Source of the DNA: Microcoleus vaginatus WJT46-NPBG5
GTDB lineage: Bacteria > Cyanobacteriota > Cyanobacteriia > Cyanobacteriales > Oscillatoriaceae
Direction: 5' to 3'
Assembly (NCBI GenBank): GCA_019359355.1
Contig: JAHHHM010000036.1
Location: 1 to 39,707 of the forward strand
Length of the DNA: 39,707 nt
In this document: positions 17,231-26,484 of the stretch, one piece after another
Numbering within the stretch: position 1 is the first letter of the stretch
Layout: the number at the start of each line of letters is the position of its first letter
The notes under the pieces: model-generated
The model's input: only the letters and a program-made list of their open reading frames with translations
Databases searched by the model: none
Told to the model about the DNA's origin: nothing
Position numbers and translations under genes: made by a program

Positions 17231-20200
17231 TTAGTTTATTCTATCATTAATTAGTTCTTGAATTTGTTTCAGAAATCCCTCTAAATCAGAAAGTAACTCT
17301 GGAATTCCTTCTAACTCTTCTTGGTGAGCGAGTTGATCTAATTTTTCAGCGGCTAAATGCATGGCTGTGGCTCCTATATTGCCGGTTGAGCCTTTAAGGT
17401 GATGAGATTCTCGCTGCAACTGCCCCATATTATGATCGGCAATGGCAGTTTTTGCCTTTTCCAAGTGGCTCTGGCTATCTTCAACAAACATTTGCAGCAG
17501 TTCCAATTCAAATTCCGCACTTCCTTCGGAAAGACTATGTAAATGTTCCCAATCAAGCGGAGCGATTTCTGCCTCTTTGTCCTCACTAACATCTACCAGC
17601 TTGGAAGTAGCTTCTTTCTGTTCTGCCTGCTTGTAATGACTCCATCGTTCGATGACTGCTATCAGCTTTTCCTTCGACACAGGCTTACTTAGATAGTCAT
17701 CCATGCCGGCACTTAAACACCTATCTCGATCTTCTTTCATTGCATTTGCAGTCATTGCAATCACCACCGGACGATGACCTGCTGCAAAGGCATTTTCCTG
17801 CCAACGCTTTATTTCAATGGTAGTATCAAATCCGTCAAGAATTGGCATTTGACAGTCCATTAAAACTAAATCATAGGGAATCGTTTTTAATAGCTGCAGA
17901 ACTTCTTCCCCATTTGCAGCAACATCTGCTTTGTAACCCGCACTACTGAGCTGTTTAAGAGCTACTTTCTGATTCACCGGGTTATCTTCAGCCAATAAAA
18001 TTCTTGACTTTGGCTTTGCAGAAACTTCTTGTAAGAAAGGTGCCGATTTGGAAAAATTCTCCCCCTCAGATATCGCAACAGATCGCTCTAAGACACCCAA
18101 AACTGTGAGAATCGTATCGAGGAGACGTGAGGGCTTAACAGGTTTAACCAAATAAGCAGCAAATCCTATTTTTAATGCCTGCTTCACTTCATCTCGCTGA
18201 TTGGTAGAAGTTAGCATGATTAAAGGCAACGTTGCTAAAGCAGAATTTGCCTTAATTTGCTGTCCCAAACTCAAACCATCTGTTTGAGGCATCTGCATAT
18301 CGAGTACAGCCACATCATAAGGCATTTTCTGCTCCCAAGCTTCATGAAGCGCTTTCAAAGCGGCAGCCGCACTGTCAGCCTCATCCACCTGCATTCCCCA
18401 GCGAGTAACTTGATAGTGGACAACCTTTCGATTTGTGGCATTATCATCAACGACTAATAAACGCCGGCCACTCAATAAATTAAAATCTTGTTTGATAATA
18501 GTAGCAGGCTGACTTCCTAGCACAAAAGGAACAGTAAACCAAAATTTAGTTCCTTGGCCTAACTGACTTTCTACTCCAATTTTTCCTCCCATTAAAGTTA
18601 CCAGTTCTTTACAAATTGCCAAGCCTAAACCCGTGCCGCCATACTTGCGAGTTGTGGAAGCATCGACTTGAGTAAATGGGGAAAAAAGTTTGTGTTGAGC
18701 TTCAAAAGGAATCCCAATGCCGGTATCGGTTACTGCAAAATAAAGGCTCGCAGTTGTGTCAGTTTTTGATAACAATTCTGCCCGGACTACCACCTCTCCA
18801 GAACTGGTAAATTTGATAGCATTGCCAGTCAAGTTCATCAGGATTTGCCGTAGCCGGCCGGCATCTCCCTGAAGATAAACCGGAACATCCGGATCAATGA
18901 GTGCCGCGATTTCTAATCCTTTCGCATGAGCAGGAGGAGCCAGCAAATCTAACATTTCTTCAATACAAACCGATAAGTCAAAGTTTAAGACTTCTAACTC
19001 CATCTCACCGGCTTCAAGTTTGGAGAGATCCAAAATCTCGTTTATCAGGCTTAACAGTGCATCCCCGCTTATCCGAATCGTTTCAACGAAATCTCGCTGT
19101 TCAGGGTTTAAAGAAGTATCTAAAAGCAAGCCGGTCATCCCTAATACCGCATTCATTGGCGTGCGGATTTCGTGGCTCATATTGGCGAGAAATAGAGATT
19201 TAAATCGAGAGGCTTCTAAAGCGGCTTCCCGTGCCTCCACTAACTCGTTAATTCCATGAGTCACGATAACCGTGCCCCCTACACTGCCATCGCGCTCAAG
19301 CCACGGGTGAACCGCCCAGCGCAAATAAACTTTAGAACCATCTTCGCTTTCAAATACATCTTCAGGACTGGAAATTGCCTCCCCTTGAAGTGCCAGTTTA
19401 TAAATGGCTTTCCAGCGTTTTGAAATGTTGGGAAACAGTTCGTAATGGCTTTTGCCAATAATCGACTGACCTTGTAAATTATAATCAACCAACCATTTAT
19501 TACTGTAGGCAAGATAGCGAACTTCTCGATCAAACATCGCCATTGCCACCGGCGCATTTGCGATAATTTGCTTGAGTTGCCGGCGCTCTCTTTCTAGCGC
19601 TTCTTGTACCAATTTGCGTTCAGTAATATCTGTATCTGTGCCGGTCATGCGACACATCTTGCCGTCCGCATCTTGAAATGCGCTACCGCGAGAGAGAAAC
19701 CACCGGAGGCTACCATCTTTATGCAGCCGCCGATGTTCGATTTCATATTGGTAGGTTTGCCCCTCTAAATGTGCATGAGTTACCTCTAATACCCGCTGTA
19801 AATCGTCAGGATGCACTAAAGATCGCCACCCTTCTAAGGTGTCGGGAATGTCGAGTTCTGTATAGCCGAGTACGGCTTTAATGATGGGGTCGATATACAT
19901 TTCATTTGTCGCAATATTCCAGTCCCAGACTCCAACATCACCGGCACTAATTGCTAGCTCGTATCGTTCCTGGCTCAAGCGCAGCGCCTCTTCTGTGCGT
20001 CGGCGCTCGGTGATATCGTTGAGGGTGCCAAAAGTGCCGCAGATCGTGCCGGCGTTATCTACTGCTAGGCGAGCATCAACTTCGATCCAGCGGTAATCTC
20101 TATGGGTTTCCTCTTCTTCGTTTTTGGACAAAGAAAAAAGTGAGTTTTGATGTTTAATTAAGTAACGAACTTCGGATCGACAGGACTTTTTTTTGCGCTG

Positions 20201-22486
20201 AAGCAGGGATTTAAATAGTTCGGAAGTCCGCTGTCGGTCATCTGGATGGATGTAATCTAAAAAGTTTGTTCCAATGCTTTCTTCGATAGTAAATCCGGTA
20301 ATTTCAGACCAGACTGGATTGAGAAATATCCACATCCCGGCAGCGTCGGTTTGGAAAATAACTTCTTTAATATTGTTAACAACTGAGCGATATTTTTCTT
20401 CACTTTCGCGTCGCCCTTCTTCTGCGCGTTTGCGCTTGACAAATTGACCAATTTGGCTGCCTATTGCTGTCATCATTTGCAGCAAATCTGCGTCAGGTTC
20501 TTCGATCTGCCGGCTAAAGAAAATAAGAACTCCTAGGGTTTCATGTTCATCCCGAACCGGCAAAGCGAAAGCGTCGTGTAATCCTGCCCGACAGGCAATT
20601 TCAGCGCGTTGAAAGTTGGCATCCTTCGCAACATCTGGAATCCACGTCGGTTCGCCACTCGCCCACACACGTCCGGGCATTCCCATGCCTTTTGTAAAGA
20701 CACTCAGCTGGGCGAGTGCTTCAAACTCGGAGACTTCAATTGACGGCTGGTGCCAGGTTTGGGCGCAGTACAGCGTATTGGCTAGGGCGTTTACATTCCA
20801 GAGTTCGCCGAAATCCCATGCCTGGGTTTCGCAGATAGCTTGCAGGATTTTGGGGGCTGCCTCGTTGAGGGTGGCTGACTCTGCCAAGATGCGTGAGATC
20901 GCGTGCTGTACTGTCAAACACTGTTCGGCGCGTTTGCGTTCGGTGATGTCAATGCCGGTGCTGACGATGTATTCAACGGCTCCTTCACTCTCCAAAAGAA
21001 CGGTATTTGACCAGGCAATTAGTCGGCGATTTTTATCTTTTGTGAGCCAGTAGTTTTCATGCTCTTTCTTTCGGCAATTACCACTGATTAGCTGTTGGAA
21101 AACTGCTTTCACCGGCTCGACTTCTTCCGGAACTAAAAATAACTTCCAGAAAGGCCGGCCCCTCACTTCATCGAATGAGTAACCTGTGATCAGTTCGCAA
21201 GCGCGGTTAAAGCGGACAACATTCCCCTGGGGGTCAAAAACTGCAACGAGAGCACTTGCTGTATCAATCACTGCAAAGATAAAGTTGCGCTCTTGCTTAA
21301 GTGATTCCTCTGTCAACTTGCGTTCAGCGATCTCACGATAGATGAGGTAATAGACGGCTGCGAGAATGATAAAAGCTAGAATAATGCAAATTGAGAAGGT
21401 GAGGATTGTTTGGTTTGCTAACCTGTTTGCTGCAGCCTTCCGCTGACTTAATAACGTCTTTTCTTCCTTCTCTATCTCCGCGACCGTCTGACGAACTTGA
21501 GCCATCAAATTTCTGCCTTGGTTCGTCTGGATCATCTGTAAGGCCGGCTCAAATCCTTGCTCTTTTCGCAGGCGAACGATTTCGCTAAGTACATCAATTC
21601 TTTTACCGATTAAAGGCTGCAACATCGCTAACCGTTGCTGTTGCTTAGGGCTATCTGCTGTCAGTTGCTTAAGCTTTTCTAAGTCTTGATTGAGTCCGGG
21701 AATTGCTGTGTTATACGGTTCTAAATAAGACTCATCGCCGGTGAGAATGTAGCCGCGTTGCCCGGTTTCGGCATAGGTTAAATTGGATAATACGCTTTCG
21801 AGACTTTCAAGAACTTGGTGGGTGCGTTCTACTAAGTTAGAAGTTTCGATCAGTTCGTTGATACTGCGATAGGAAACTATGCCAATCAGGACTAAAATTG
21901 CTGATGCTAACCCAAACCCTCCTGCCACACTTTTGAAGAAGTGCCGGCTGCGCTTGCGGACTTGTTGGTGTTGTGTGGTGGCAAGGGTCAGGGTAGCTAA
22001 ATTGCGCCGCAATTCCAGTTGCTTAATCACTTGACGACCGAGGGCGCGTAATGCCTCCTCCTGTTCTGGGCTGAGGCTGCGCGGGACGCGATCAATGACG
22101 CATAGAGTGCCCAAGGCGTGTCCTTTAGCGTTAATTAGGGGGGTGCCGGCATAAAACCGCACGTTGGGTTCAGAGGTAACGAGGGGATTGGTGGCGAAGC
22201 GTTCGTCACTGGTTGCGTCGGGAACAATAAAAACGTCTGGTTGCTGGATGGCGTGGGCGCAAAAAGCAACGTCGCGGGGTGTTTCTGAGGCTTCCAAACC
22301 CCTCTTCGATTTGAACCACTGCCGATTTGCATCGATTAAGCTGATTAAGGCAATCGGAGTGCCACAAATATAAGCGGCTAACCGGGTGAGATCGTCTAAG
22401 TCTGCTTCTGCCGGCGTGTCGAGGACTTGATATTCTCTCAGTGCTTTGAGTCGTTCTGCTTCCCTATCAGGTAACGGTGCTTGCAT
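17231..22486 (-). CDS. Giant hybrid sensor histidine kinase: GAF-CHASE3-PAS-GAF-PAS(3)-HisKA-HATPase-REC-REC-HPt
   Basis: The product has 1751 residues. In order: GAF (about 20-165), transmembrane helix (185-205), CHASE3 periplasmic domain with the TGQRGYILTG motif (about 240-250), second helix (360-383), PAS (400-520), GAF (535-690), three PAS/PAC units (705-830, 842-960, 965-1080), HisKA with FLANMSHEIRTPMNAV (His1105), HATPase_c with GGTGLGLAI, two receivers (about 1345-1465 and 1500-1620; VLDMQMP and LMDCQMP), and HPt with HHLKGSTGNIGA (His1695). This is a complete internal phosphorelay at the inner membrane. A cytosolic GAF before the first membrane helix is unusual. It lies 165 bp upstream of the PP2C response regulator on the same strand, so it may feed it, but hybrid kinases often act on unlinked partners. 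The signal is unknown. Confidence 0.93.
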   Translation of the reverse strand: MQAPLPDREAERLKALREYQVLDTPAEADLDDLTRLAAYICGTPIALISLIDANRQWFKSKRGLEASETPRDVAFCAHAIQQPDVFIVPDATSDERFATNPLVTSEPNVRFYAGTPLINAKGHALGTLCVIDRVPRSLSPEQEEALRALGRQVIKQLELRRNLATLTLATTQHQQVRKRSRHFFKSVAGGFGLASAILVLIGIVSYRSINELIETSNLVERTHQVLESLESVLSNLTYAETGQRGYILTGDESYLEPYNTAIPGLNQDLEKLKQLTADSPKQQQRLAMLQPLIGKRIDVLSEIVRLRKEQGFEPALQMIQTNQGRNLMAQVRQTVAEIEKEEKTLLSQRKAAANRLANQTILTFSICIILAFIILAAVYYLIYREIAERKLTEESLKQERNFIFAVIDTASALVAVFDPQGNVVRFNRACELITGYSFDEVRGRPFWKLFLVPEEVEPVKAVFQQLISGNCRKKEHENYWLTKDKNRRLIAWSNTVLLESEGAVEYIVSTGIDITERKRAEQCLTVQHAISRILAESATLNEAAPKILQAICETQAWDFGELWNVNALANTLYCAQTWHQPSIEVSEFEALAQLSVFTKGMGMPGRVWASGEPTWIPDVAKDANFQRAEIACRAGLHDAFALPVRDEHETLGVLIFFSRQIEEPDADLLQMMTAIGSQIGQFVKRKRAEEGRRESEEKYRSVVNNIKEVIFQTDAAGMWIFLNPVWSEITGFTIEESIGTNFLDYIHPDDRQRTSELFKSLLQRKKKSCRSEVRYLIKHQNSLFSLSKNEEEETHRDYRWIEVDARLAVDNAGTICGTFGTLNDITERRRTEEALRLSQERYELAISAGDVGVWDWNIATNEMYIDPIIKAVLGYTELDIPDTLEGWRSLVHPDDLQRVLEVTHAHLEGQTYQYEIEHRRLHKDGSLRWFLSRGSAFQDADGKMCRMTGTDTDITERKLVQEALERERRQLKQIIANAPVAMAMFDREVRYLAYSNKWLVDYNLQGQSIIGKSHYELFPNISKRWKAIYKLALQGEAISSPEDVFESEDGSKVYLRWAVHPWLERDGSVGGTVIVTHGINELVEAREAALEASRFKSLFLANMSHEIRTPMNAVLGMTGLLLDTSLNPEQRDFVETIRISGDALLSLINEILDLSKLEAGEMELEVLNFDLSVCIEEMLDLLAPPAHAKGLEIAALIDPDVPVYLQGDAGRLRQILMNLTGNAIKFTSSGEVVVRAELLSKTDTTASLYFAVTDTGIGIPFEAQHKLFSPFTQVDASTTRKYGGTGLGLAICKELVTLMGGKIGVESQLGQGTKFWFTVPFVLGSQPATIIKQDFNLLSGRRLLVVDDNATNRKVVHYQVTRWGMQVDEADSAAAALKALHEAWEQKMPYDVAVLDMQMPQTDGLSLGQQIKANSALATLPLIMLTSTNQRDEVKQALKIGFAAYLVKPVKPSRLLDTILTVLGVLERSVAISEGENFSKSAPFLQEVSAKPKSRILLAEDNPVNQKVALKQLSSAGYKADVAANGEEVLQLLKTIPYDLVLMDCQMPILDGFDTTIEIKRWQENAFAAGHRPVVIAMTANAMKEDRDRCLSAGMDDYLSKPVSKEKLIAVIERWSHYKQAEQKEATSKLVDVSEDKEAEIAPLDWEHLHSLSEGSAEFELELLQMFVEDSQSHLEKAKTAIADHNMGQLQRESHHLKGSTGNIGATAMHLAAEKLDQLAHQEELEGIPELLSDLEGFLKQIQELINDRIN

Positions 22487-22670
22487 ATCAAGGGTTTTAT
22501 AGCGTTGATATTTTATTAATTTTTAGGGAGTTGCCGATAGCACCCTGTAAGTTCTAAATTTTATGTGCTTTTCTTGTATTAGGCTTTGTGCAAGCCGATT
22601 TCAATTTTGCTTTTTTCATTTTAGGATAAGTCAGCAGTGTTTTTGGGAAAAATTTTATTTTTTTTTTAAT

Positions 22671-22690
22671 AACCGCAGATACACATAGAT
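22671..22690. repeat. AACCGCAGAT-type dispersed intergenic repeat
   Basis: AACCGCAGATACACATAGAT lies in the 270-bp gap between the hybrid-kinase start and the CHAT stop. It matches the left arm of the hairpin at 32962-33001 over its first 11 bases. Followed by a GATAG-containing stretch; nothing else was recognised in the gap. Confidence 0.55.
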
Positions 22691-22756
22691 GATAGCGCAA
22701 GGTGCCTTAGGTATAGCCAGATGATAGGGCGATCATTTTTTCTATCTGTCGTTTTG

Positions 22757-24373
22757 TTAATTCCAGTTTCCGATTAATGTGAAGCCGGCCCAGTAGTGTG
22801 GGTGGGAAAAGTTTAGATTTCCTTGTTCGGATATTTTGGGCGGGAGGGTAATTGGATTGCCTTCTGAAAGCCACAATTTTCCTTCTTCAATTCGGACTTT
22901 TCCGCGCAGCATTCCCAGTTGAGCTTGTCTGAGGGCTTCTGTTTTAATCGGTGTTTTACTTAACTGTAAATAAAATTCACTCATGAGGGCTAATGTGCTT
23001 CTGTCATCGACACGCCAAAGGCTGGCTAGGGCAGATTTAACGCCGGCTTGAACGGCTAAGCCGGCAAACCCTAATTCTGGTTCATCTCCCAAAGCAGTTT
23101 CACAGGCACTTAAAACCAGCATTTCTACGGTTGGAGATTCTGCCCAGTTCAATTCTTCTGCGACTTCCCGCAATCGATCTAAACGCAGTTTTGAGTTGCC
23201 AAACTGAATGTAAGATTGACTGACATTTCCTTGAACAAATTTCCCGTGAGTTGCGAAGTGTATCATCCTGAACCGCTGCTGCCGATAAACAGATTTTAGC
23301 TTTTCTAAGGTAAACTCTTCGTTGAGGAAAGGAACCCCTTGCCAAGGAAGTCTCAAAATCGTAGAGAGTTCCACCGGCACTGCCGGTAACGGGCTAGCAT
23401 CTTCAAATTCTGAGGCACCCATTGCTAAAATTGGCAAGTTTCTTACGTCAACATATCGGGTATCTGTTAAACCAAAACTGGGAATTAAAGCAACATTATA
23501 TTTTTCAATAAGAAACTGTTTCCCATCATGTAAAGCCGCGATAGGAATTGACCGCAAACCCGCATCCATCGTAAAAACTAAAGTATCTATTTGGTTGGCT
23601 TGTAACCCCTCTTCTAAAGGTTTAACCAGCCATTGATAAAGTTTTTGAGCGTTCTCTAGTGAGCCATTTCCAGAAGTAATAGGAGGCAGTCCAATTTCTT
23701 CTCGCCAAGCGATGACAGTTTCTTTAATTGCGTTACGATTTGCTTCAGGAATAACTTGTTGTCCGACTTGCTCAACTTGTTGGTTTGTCTGGTCAACCTT
23801 GTCACAACCGGCTGCATCGGGAGAATTTGGTAAAATATATAAGTTTCGCAATTCCTCTGATAAGGAAGCTAGATAAATTAGTGCCGGCTTGTTGCCGGTC
23901 ATTCGGGAGAGATTGCATAATGTTTGGCTAATTTCAGCTACGGAAGGCGGTTTTCCCACCACTTCTTTCCTGAAGTATTGGGCAAATTCAATGGCTTGTG
24001 ATTGTTCAAATAACTGAAGGGCTGTATCAACTGAGCCGGCTGTTTGAATTCCTTTCTCAAAATTTGCTCTTGTTACCGCTTCAGTTTGAGAATTAACAGA
24101 ATTTGAAGTTCCTTCTATAAACAATGGCCCGGTTGCATCTGAAAAATTACCAGACTGGCTAATAAGGGAGGAATTTATATCAATTTGTGGACTATTTTTA
24201 AAAGTTTTTGCATCAGTTTCTTTGACACAAAGTAATGCAAAAATTAAACCTAAAATGAATCTCAGTAAAACTTTAAAAGGACGATTAAATTTAATTGTCA
24301 ACTCTCTTTGAGGAGAAAAATTTAATTTTCTGCTTTTTATTTTTTGACAAGTTCTCTGCTTAATAAATTTCAT
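22757..24373 (-). CDS. CHAT-domain protein (caspase-like), membrane-anchored, without clear TPRs
   Basis: The product has 538 residues from the ATG at 24373; a GTG directly before it (24376) is an alternative. A basic N-terminus is followed by a hydrophobic segment (about 35-52; LLRFILGLIFALLCV). Residues about 210-538 form a CHAT domain with MIHFATHGKF (His376) and LVLSACETALGDE (Cys424), then GLAGLAVQAGVKSALASLW and a final FTLIGNWN. It is shorter than the TPR-CHAT protein at 3785-6508 and has only a helical region of uncertain type before the domain. It is the last gene of a - strand cluster and starts 11 bp after the stop of a beta-rich envelope protein, so the two are likely co-translated and partners. 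The protease substrate is unknown. Confidence 0.9.
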   Translation of the reverse strand: MKFIKQRTCQKIKSRKLNFSPQRELTIKFNRPFKVLLRFILGLIFALLCVKETDAKTFKNSPQIDINSSLISQSGNFSDATGPLFIEGTSNSVNSQTEAVTRANFEKGIQTAGSVDTALQLFEQSQAIEFAQYFRKEVVGKPPSVAEISQTLCNLSRMTGNKPALIYLASLSEELRNLYILPNSPDAAGCDKVDQTNQQVEQVGQQVIPEANRNAIKETVIAWREEIGLPPITSGNGSLENAQKLYQWLVKPLEEGLQANQIDTLVFTMDAGLRSIPIAALHDGKQFLIEKYNVALIPSFGLTDTRYVDVRNLPILAMGASEFEDASPLPAVPVELSTILRLPWQGVPFLNEEFTLEKLKSVYRQQRFRMIHFATHGKFVQGNVSQSYIQFGNSKLRLDRLREVAEELNWAESPTVEMLVLSACETALGDEPELGFAGLAVQAGVKSALASLWRVDDRSTLALMSEFYLQLSKTPIKTEALRQAQLGMLRGKVRIEEGKLWLSEGNPITLPPKISEQGNLNFSHPHYWAGFTLIGNWN

Positions 24374-24384
24374 CACATTTATTT

Positions 24385-25524
24385 TTAAAAAGAAAAACTG
24401 TAACCAACTCTGAGCAGAAACCGGCTACCATCGCCGGCATTGCCGGTGAAATCTGTAACCGCACCCGTCACTACGATAGGAAGGTGTTGGAATGGGGCAT
24501 AAGATAATCCCAAGGTTAAATCTTGCCCCGTCCATTCGGCGATCACGTTAACAGGTTCAACGACGCGCAAAGCCGTACTGCCAAACACCCCGACTGAATC
24601 AATCTCACTATAAATATCCGACTCTGAGCGAAATTGTCCGCCGCCTATGCCGGCAGAAATAACAAGTAAGCTAAAAGGTTCCTCTACACTTTCTTGTAGA
24701 TTAAACGTTTTCGTTGCAACTCCATAAACACTGGTGCCGGCATCGGTAAACCCCCAGATAATCGCATTTTGCACCCCAACGGCAACGGCAAAATCATCAG
24801 ATAAAGTCCGGTGAATTTTAAAACTCAAGGAACCCCGGCGGGCGAAATCGGAAACATCTAGAATGGATGCCACAACATCGAAACCGACAAATTTTTGGGA
24901 ATTTCCTAAGCCGATGCCAATTCCTAAACCTCCATCCGCTAGGTTTGTGTAGCGTGTACGAGATTGCCAGCCGGCACCAATGCCAATACTGCCGAAGTTT
25001 AACCCACTTGCAAATGGCATCGCGACGGAAATGCTGGGATCTGCCTGGGATTCTTCCACGGTAACTAAACGTAGACTCGGTGGCTTGCCGGCAGGCTCAG
25101 GGATCTCTTGTTGCAATCCTTCGTCTGATAATAACACGCTCGACTGATCGTGAGTGGCAGATTGATCTTGAGGGAAACCTGAAGCGGAATTGCTATCACA
25201 AACACCCCTAAGTTTAATGCAAAACGGGTTTAAAGTAATAATTTTTTTTTGTATTCCTGGGTAAGAATCTTGAGGGTTATCAGTTTTTAATTTATCAACC
25301 CTGAAATGCGATAAAGCTCGATTTTTTTTAGAAATAGGCAGCGAATGAATTTCATCAAACCTATCAACCCTTTTGGGCTGAAAATTATCAGATAATACCG
25401 AATCATCCCGGAACTCAGGGGCAAAATTCTGGGCCAAACTGGTACTGGCAATCGCCATCTCACTGGCGGCGCAGAGAAAAATAGCGGTGAGGAACCGAAG
25501 GGTGTGGCGGATGGGGGATTTCAT
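24385..25524 (-). CDS. Hypothetical beta-rich envelope protein paired with CHAT gene
   Basis: The product has 379 residues and no family was recognised. The N-terminus has a signal peptide (basic IRHTLR, hydrophobic FLTAIFLCAASEMAIA, cleavage probably near residue 26-32). Residues about 40-165 are polar. From about 165 on, glycine-rich alternating strands (for example GLGIGIGLGNSQ, VGVFGSTALRVV) run to a C-terminal VGYSFSF, which looks like an outer-membrane barrel ending in Phe. It is 11 bp upstream of the CHAT start and 42 bp downstream of the FecR-like gene. The first CHAT gene (3785-6508) is also followed by a signal-peptide protein ending in Phe, which suggests a recurring pairing, though the two envelope proteins do not look closely alike. 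Confidence 0.7.
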   Translation of the reverse strand: MKSPIRHTLRFLTAIFLCAASEMAIASTSLAQNFAPEFRDDSVLSDNFQPKRVDRFDEIHSLPISKKNRALSHFRVDKLKTDNPQDSYPGIQKKIITLNPFCIKLRGVCDSNSASGFPQDQSATHDQSSVLLSDEGLQQEIPEPAGKPPSLRLVTVEESQADPSISVAMPFASGLNFGSIGIGAGWQSRTRYTNLADGGLGIGIGLGNSQKFVGFDVVASILDVSDFARRGSLSFKIHRTLSDDFAVAVGVQNAIIWGFTDAGTSVYGVATKTFNLQESVEEPFSLLVISAGIGGGQFRSESDIYSEIDSVGVFGSTALRVVEPVNVIAEWTGQDLTLGLSYAPFQHLPIVVTGAVTDFTGNAGDGSRFLLRVGYSFSF

Positions 25525-25566
25525 TAACAGGGGCAGGCATCAATATTAATTGCCTATAAATCCTAA

Positions 25567-26484
25567 TCAACTGCCGACATTGAATGCCTGTGAATAATAG
25601 CGTTCTGCCTGCTGAGTCAGCCCCACCCGGTCGTAGAGAGCGCCCAGCATCTGGTAAACTGCCGGTGTTGATTTGCCGCTAAACACCAAGGTTTCTAGCG
25701 TCTCAATCCCATCCGCAAACAAGCCATCATTACTGTAAATATGAATTTTCGCCAGGGCTTGTGCCGGCTCAGAAAGCCCTTGTTGCGCCACTGCCTGGAG
25801 TTTGTCCCGCACTGCTTCCGCCTTGTGCTTCTCTAGCACCAAAAAAATTGCTGATTCCATCGGCGCTAAGTTACCATCCGCCCGGACAATGATTTGATAT
25901 TCCCCTCCCGGTTGCAGGGATGAGCCAGAATAGGCAATTTTTGCTGAATTGACTCGCGCCTCCCATATCACACCCGTTGCATTCCTAACTTTGACGATGT
26001 AGTGCTTGGCACCTTTGACGGCATTCCAGCGTAAAATTGGCCGTTCATCAAGCAGCGCGGTTTGCCGGGGGCTGATAATGTAAGGAGAATTTTCATCCAC
26101 AGGGCTGCGAAGCGTCGGAACTCTGGGATCTTGATTGTTCGGCATCGGACAGCCATTGAGTGCGCCGGAAACGCCCTCTGGAAGCTTCCAGGTTCGCCCA
26201 TCGGCACAGCGCACGGTAGCGGTTGCGCCCTTCCTGACAATAAGCAGGTCGCCGGGATGGATTTGGGTATTTCCACTCACTGGCTTTATCTGTTCATCGC
26301 CGGCGCGGTGCAACAGCACTTCACCCCTAGCCTCGATCAGCCAGTAGCCGCCGGTTGCCGCTTGGGCAGGAGAAAGGGATTGTGCGATCCGGGTTACAGT
26401 TTCCTGAGCCGGCTGACTTTCGCACAATTGGGCGCTGGACAGCATTAGGGCGAGGGCGATTGCTATCGATCGGGTGCGTTTCAT
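25567..26484 (-). CDS. Secreted FecR-like/TPR protein
   Basis: The product has 305 residues. A signal peptide covers about 1-23 (RSIAIALALMLSSAQLC). Residues about 45-115 resemble the FecR-type beta domain (GDLLIVRKGATATVRCADG). Residues about 125-215 look like a fibronectin-type or similar beta sandwich (ERPILRWNAVKGAKHYIVKV). The last ~90 residues are TPR-like (QMLGALYDRVGLTQQAERYY). Its ATG overlaps the stop of the upstream kinase in an ATGA quartet (26481-26484), so translation is coupled. The location is probably periplasmic. It may sense or relay a signal between the envelope and the kinase or CHAT protein; the function is not known. Confidence 0.75.
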   Translation of the reverse strand: MKRTRSIAIALALMLSSAQLCESQPAQETVTRIAQSLSPAQAATGGYWLIEARGEVLLHRAGDEQIKPVSGNTQIHPGDLLIVRKGATATVRCADGRTWKLPEGVSGALNGCPMPNNQDPRVPTLRSPVDENSPYIISPRQTALLDERPILRWNAVKGAKHYIVKVRNATGVIWEARVNSAKIAYSGSSLQPGGEYQIIVRADGNLAPMESAIFLVLEKHKAEAVRDKLQAVAQQGLSEPAQALAKIHIYSNDGLFADGIETLETLVFSGKSTPAVYQMLGALYDRVGLTQQAERYYSQAFNVGS

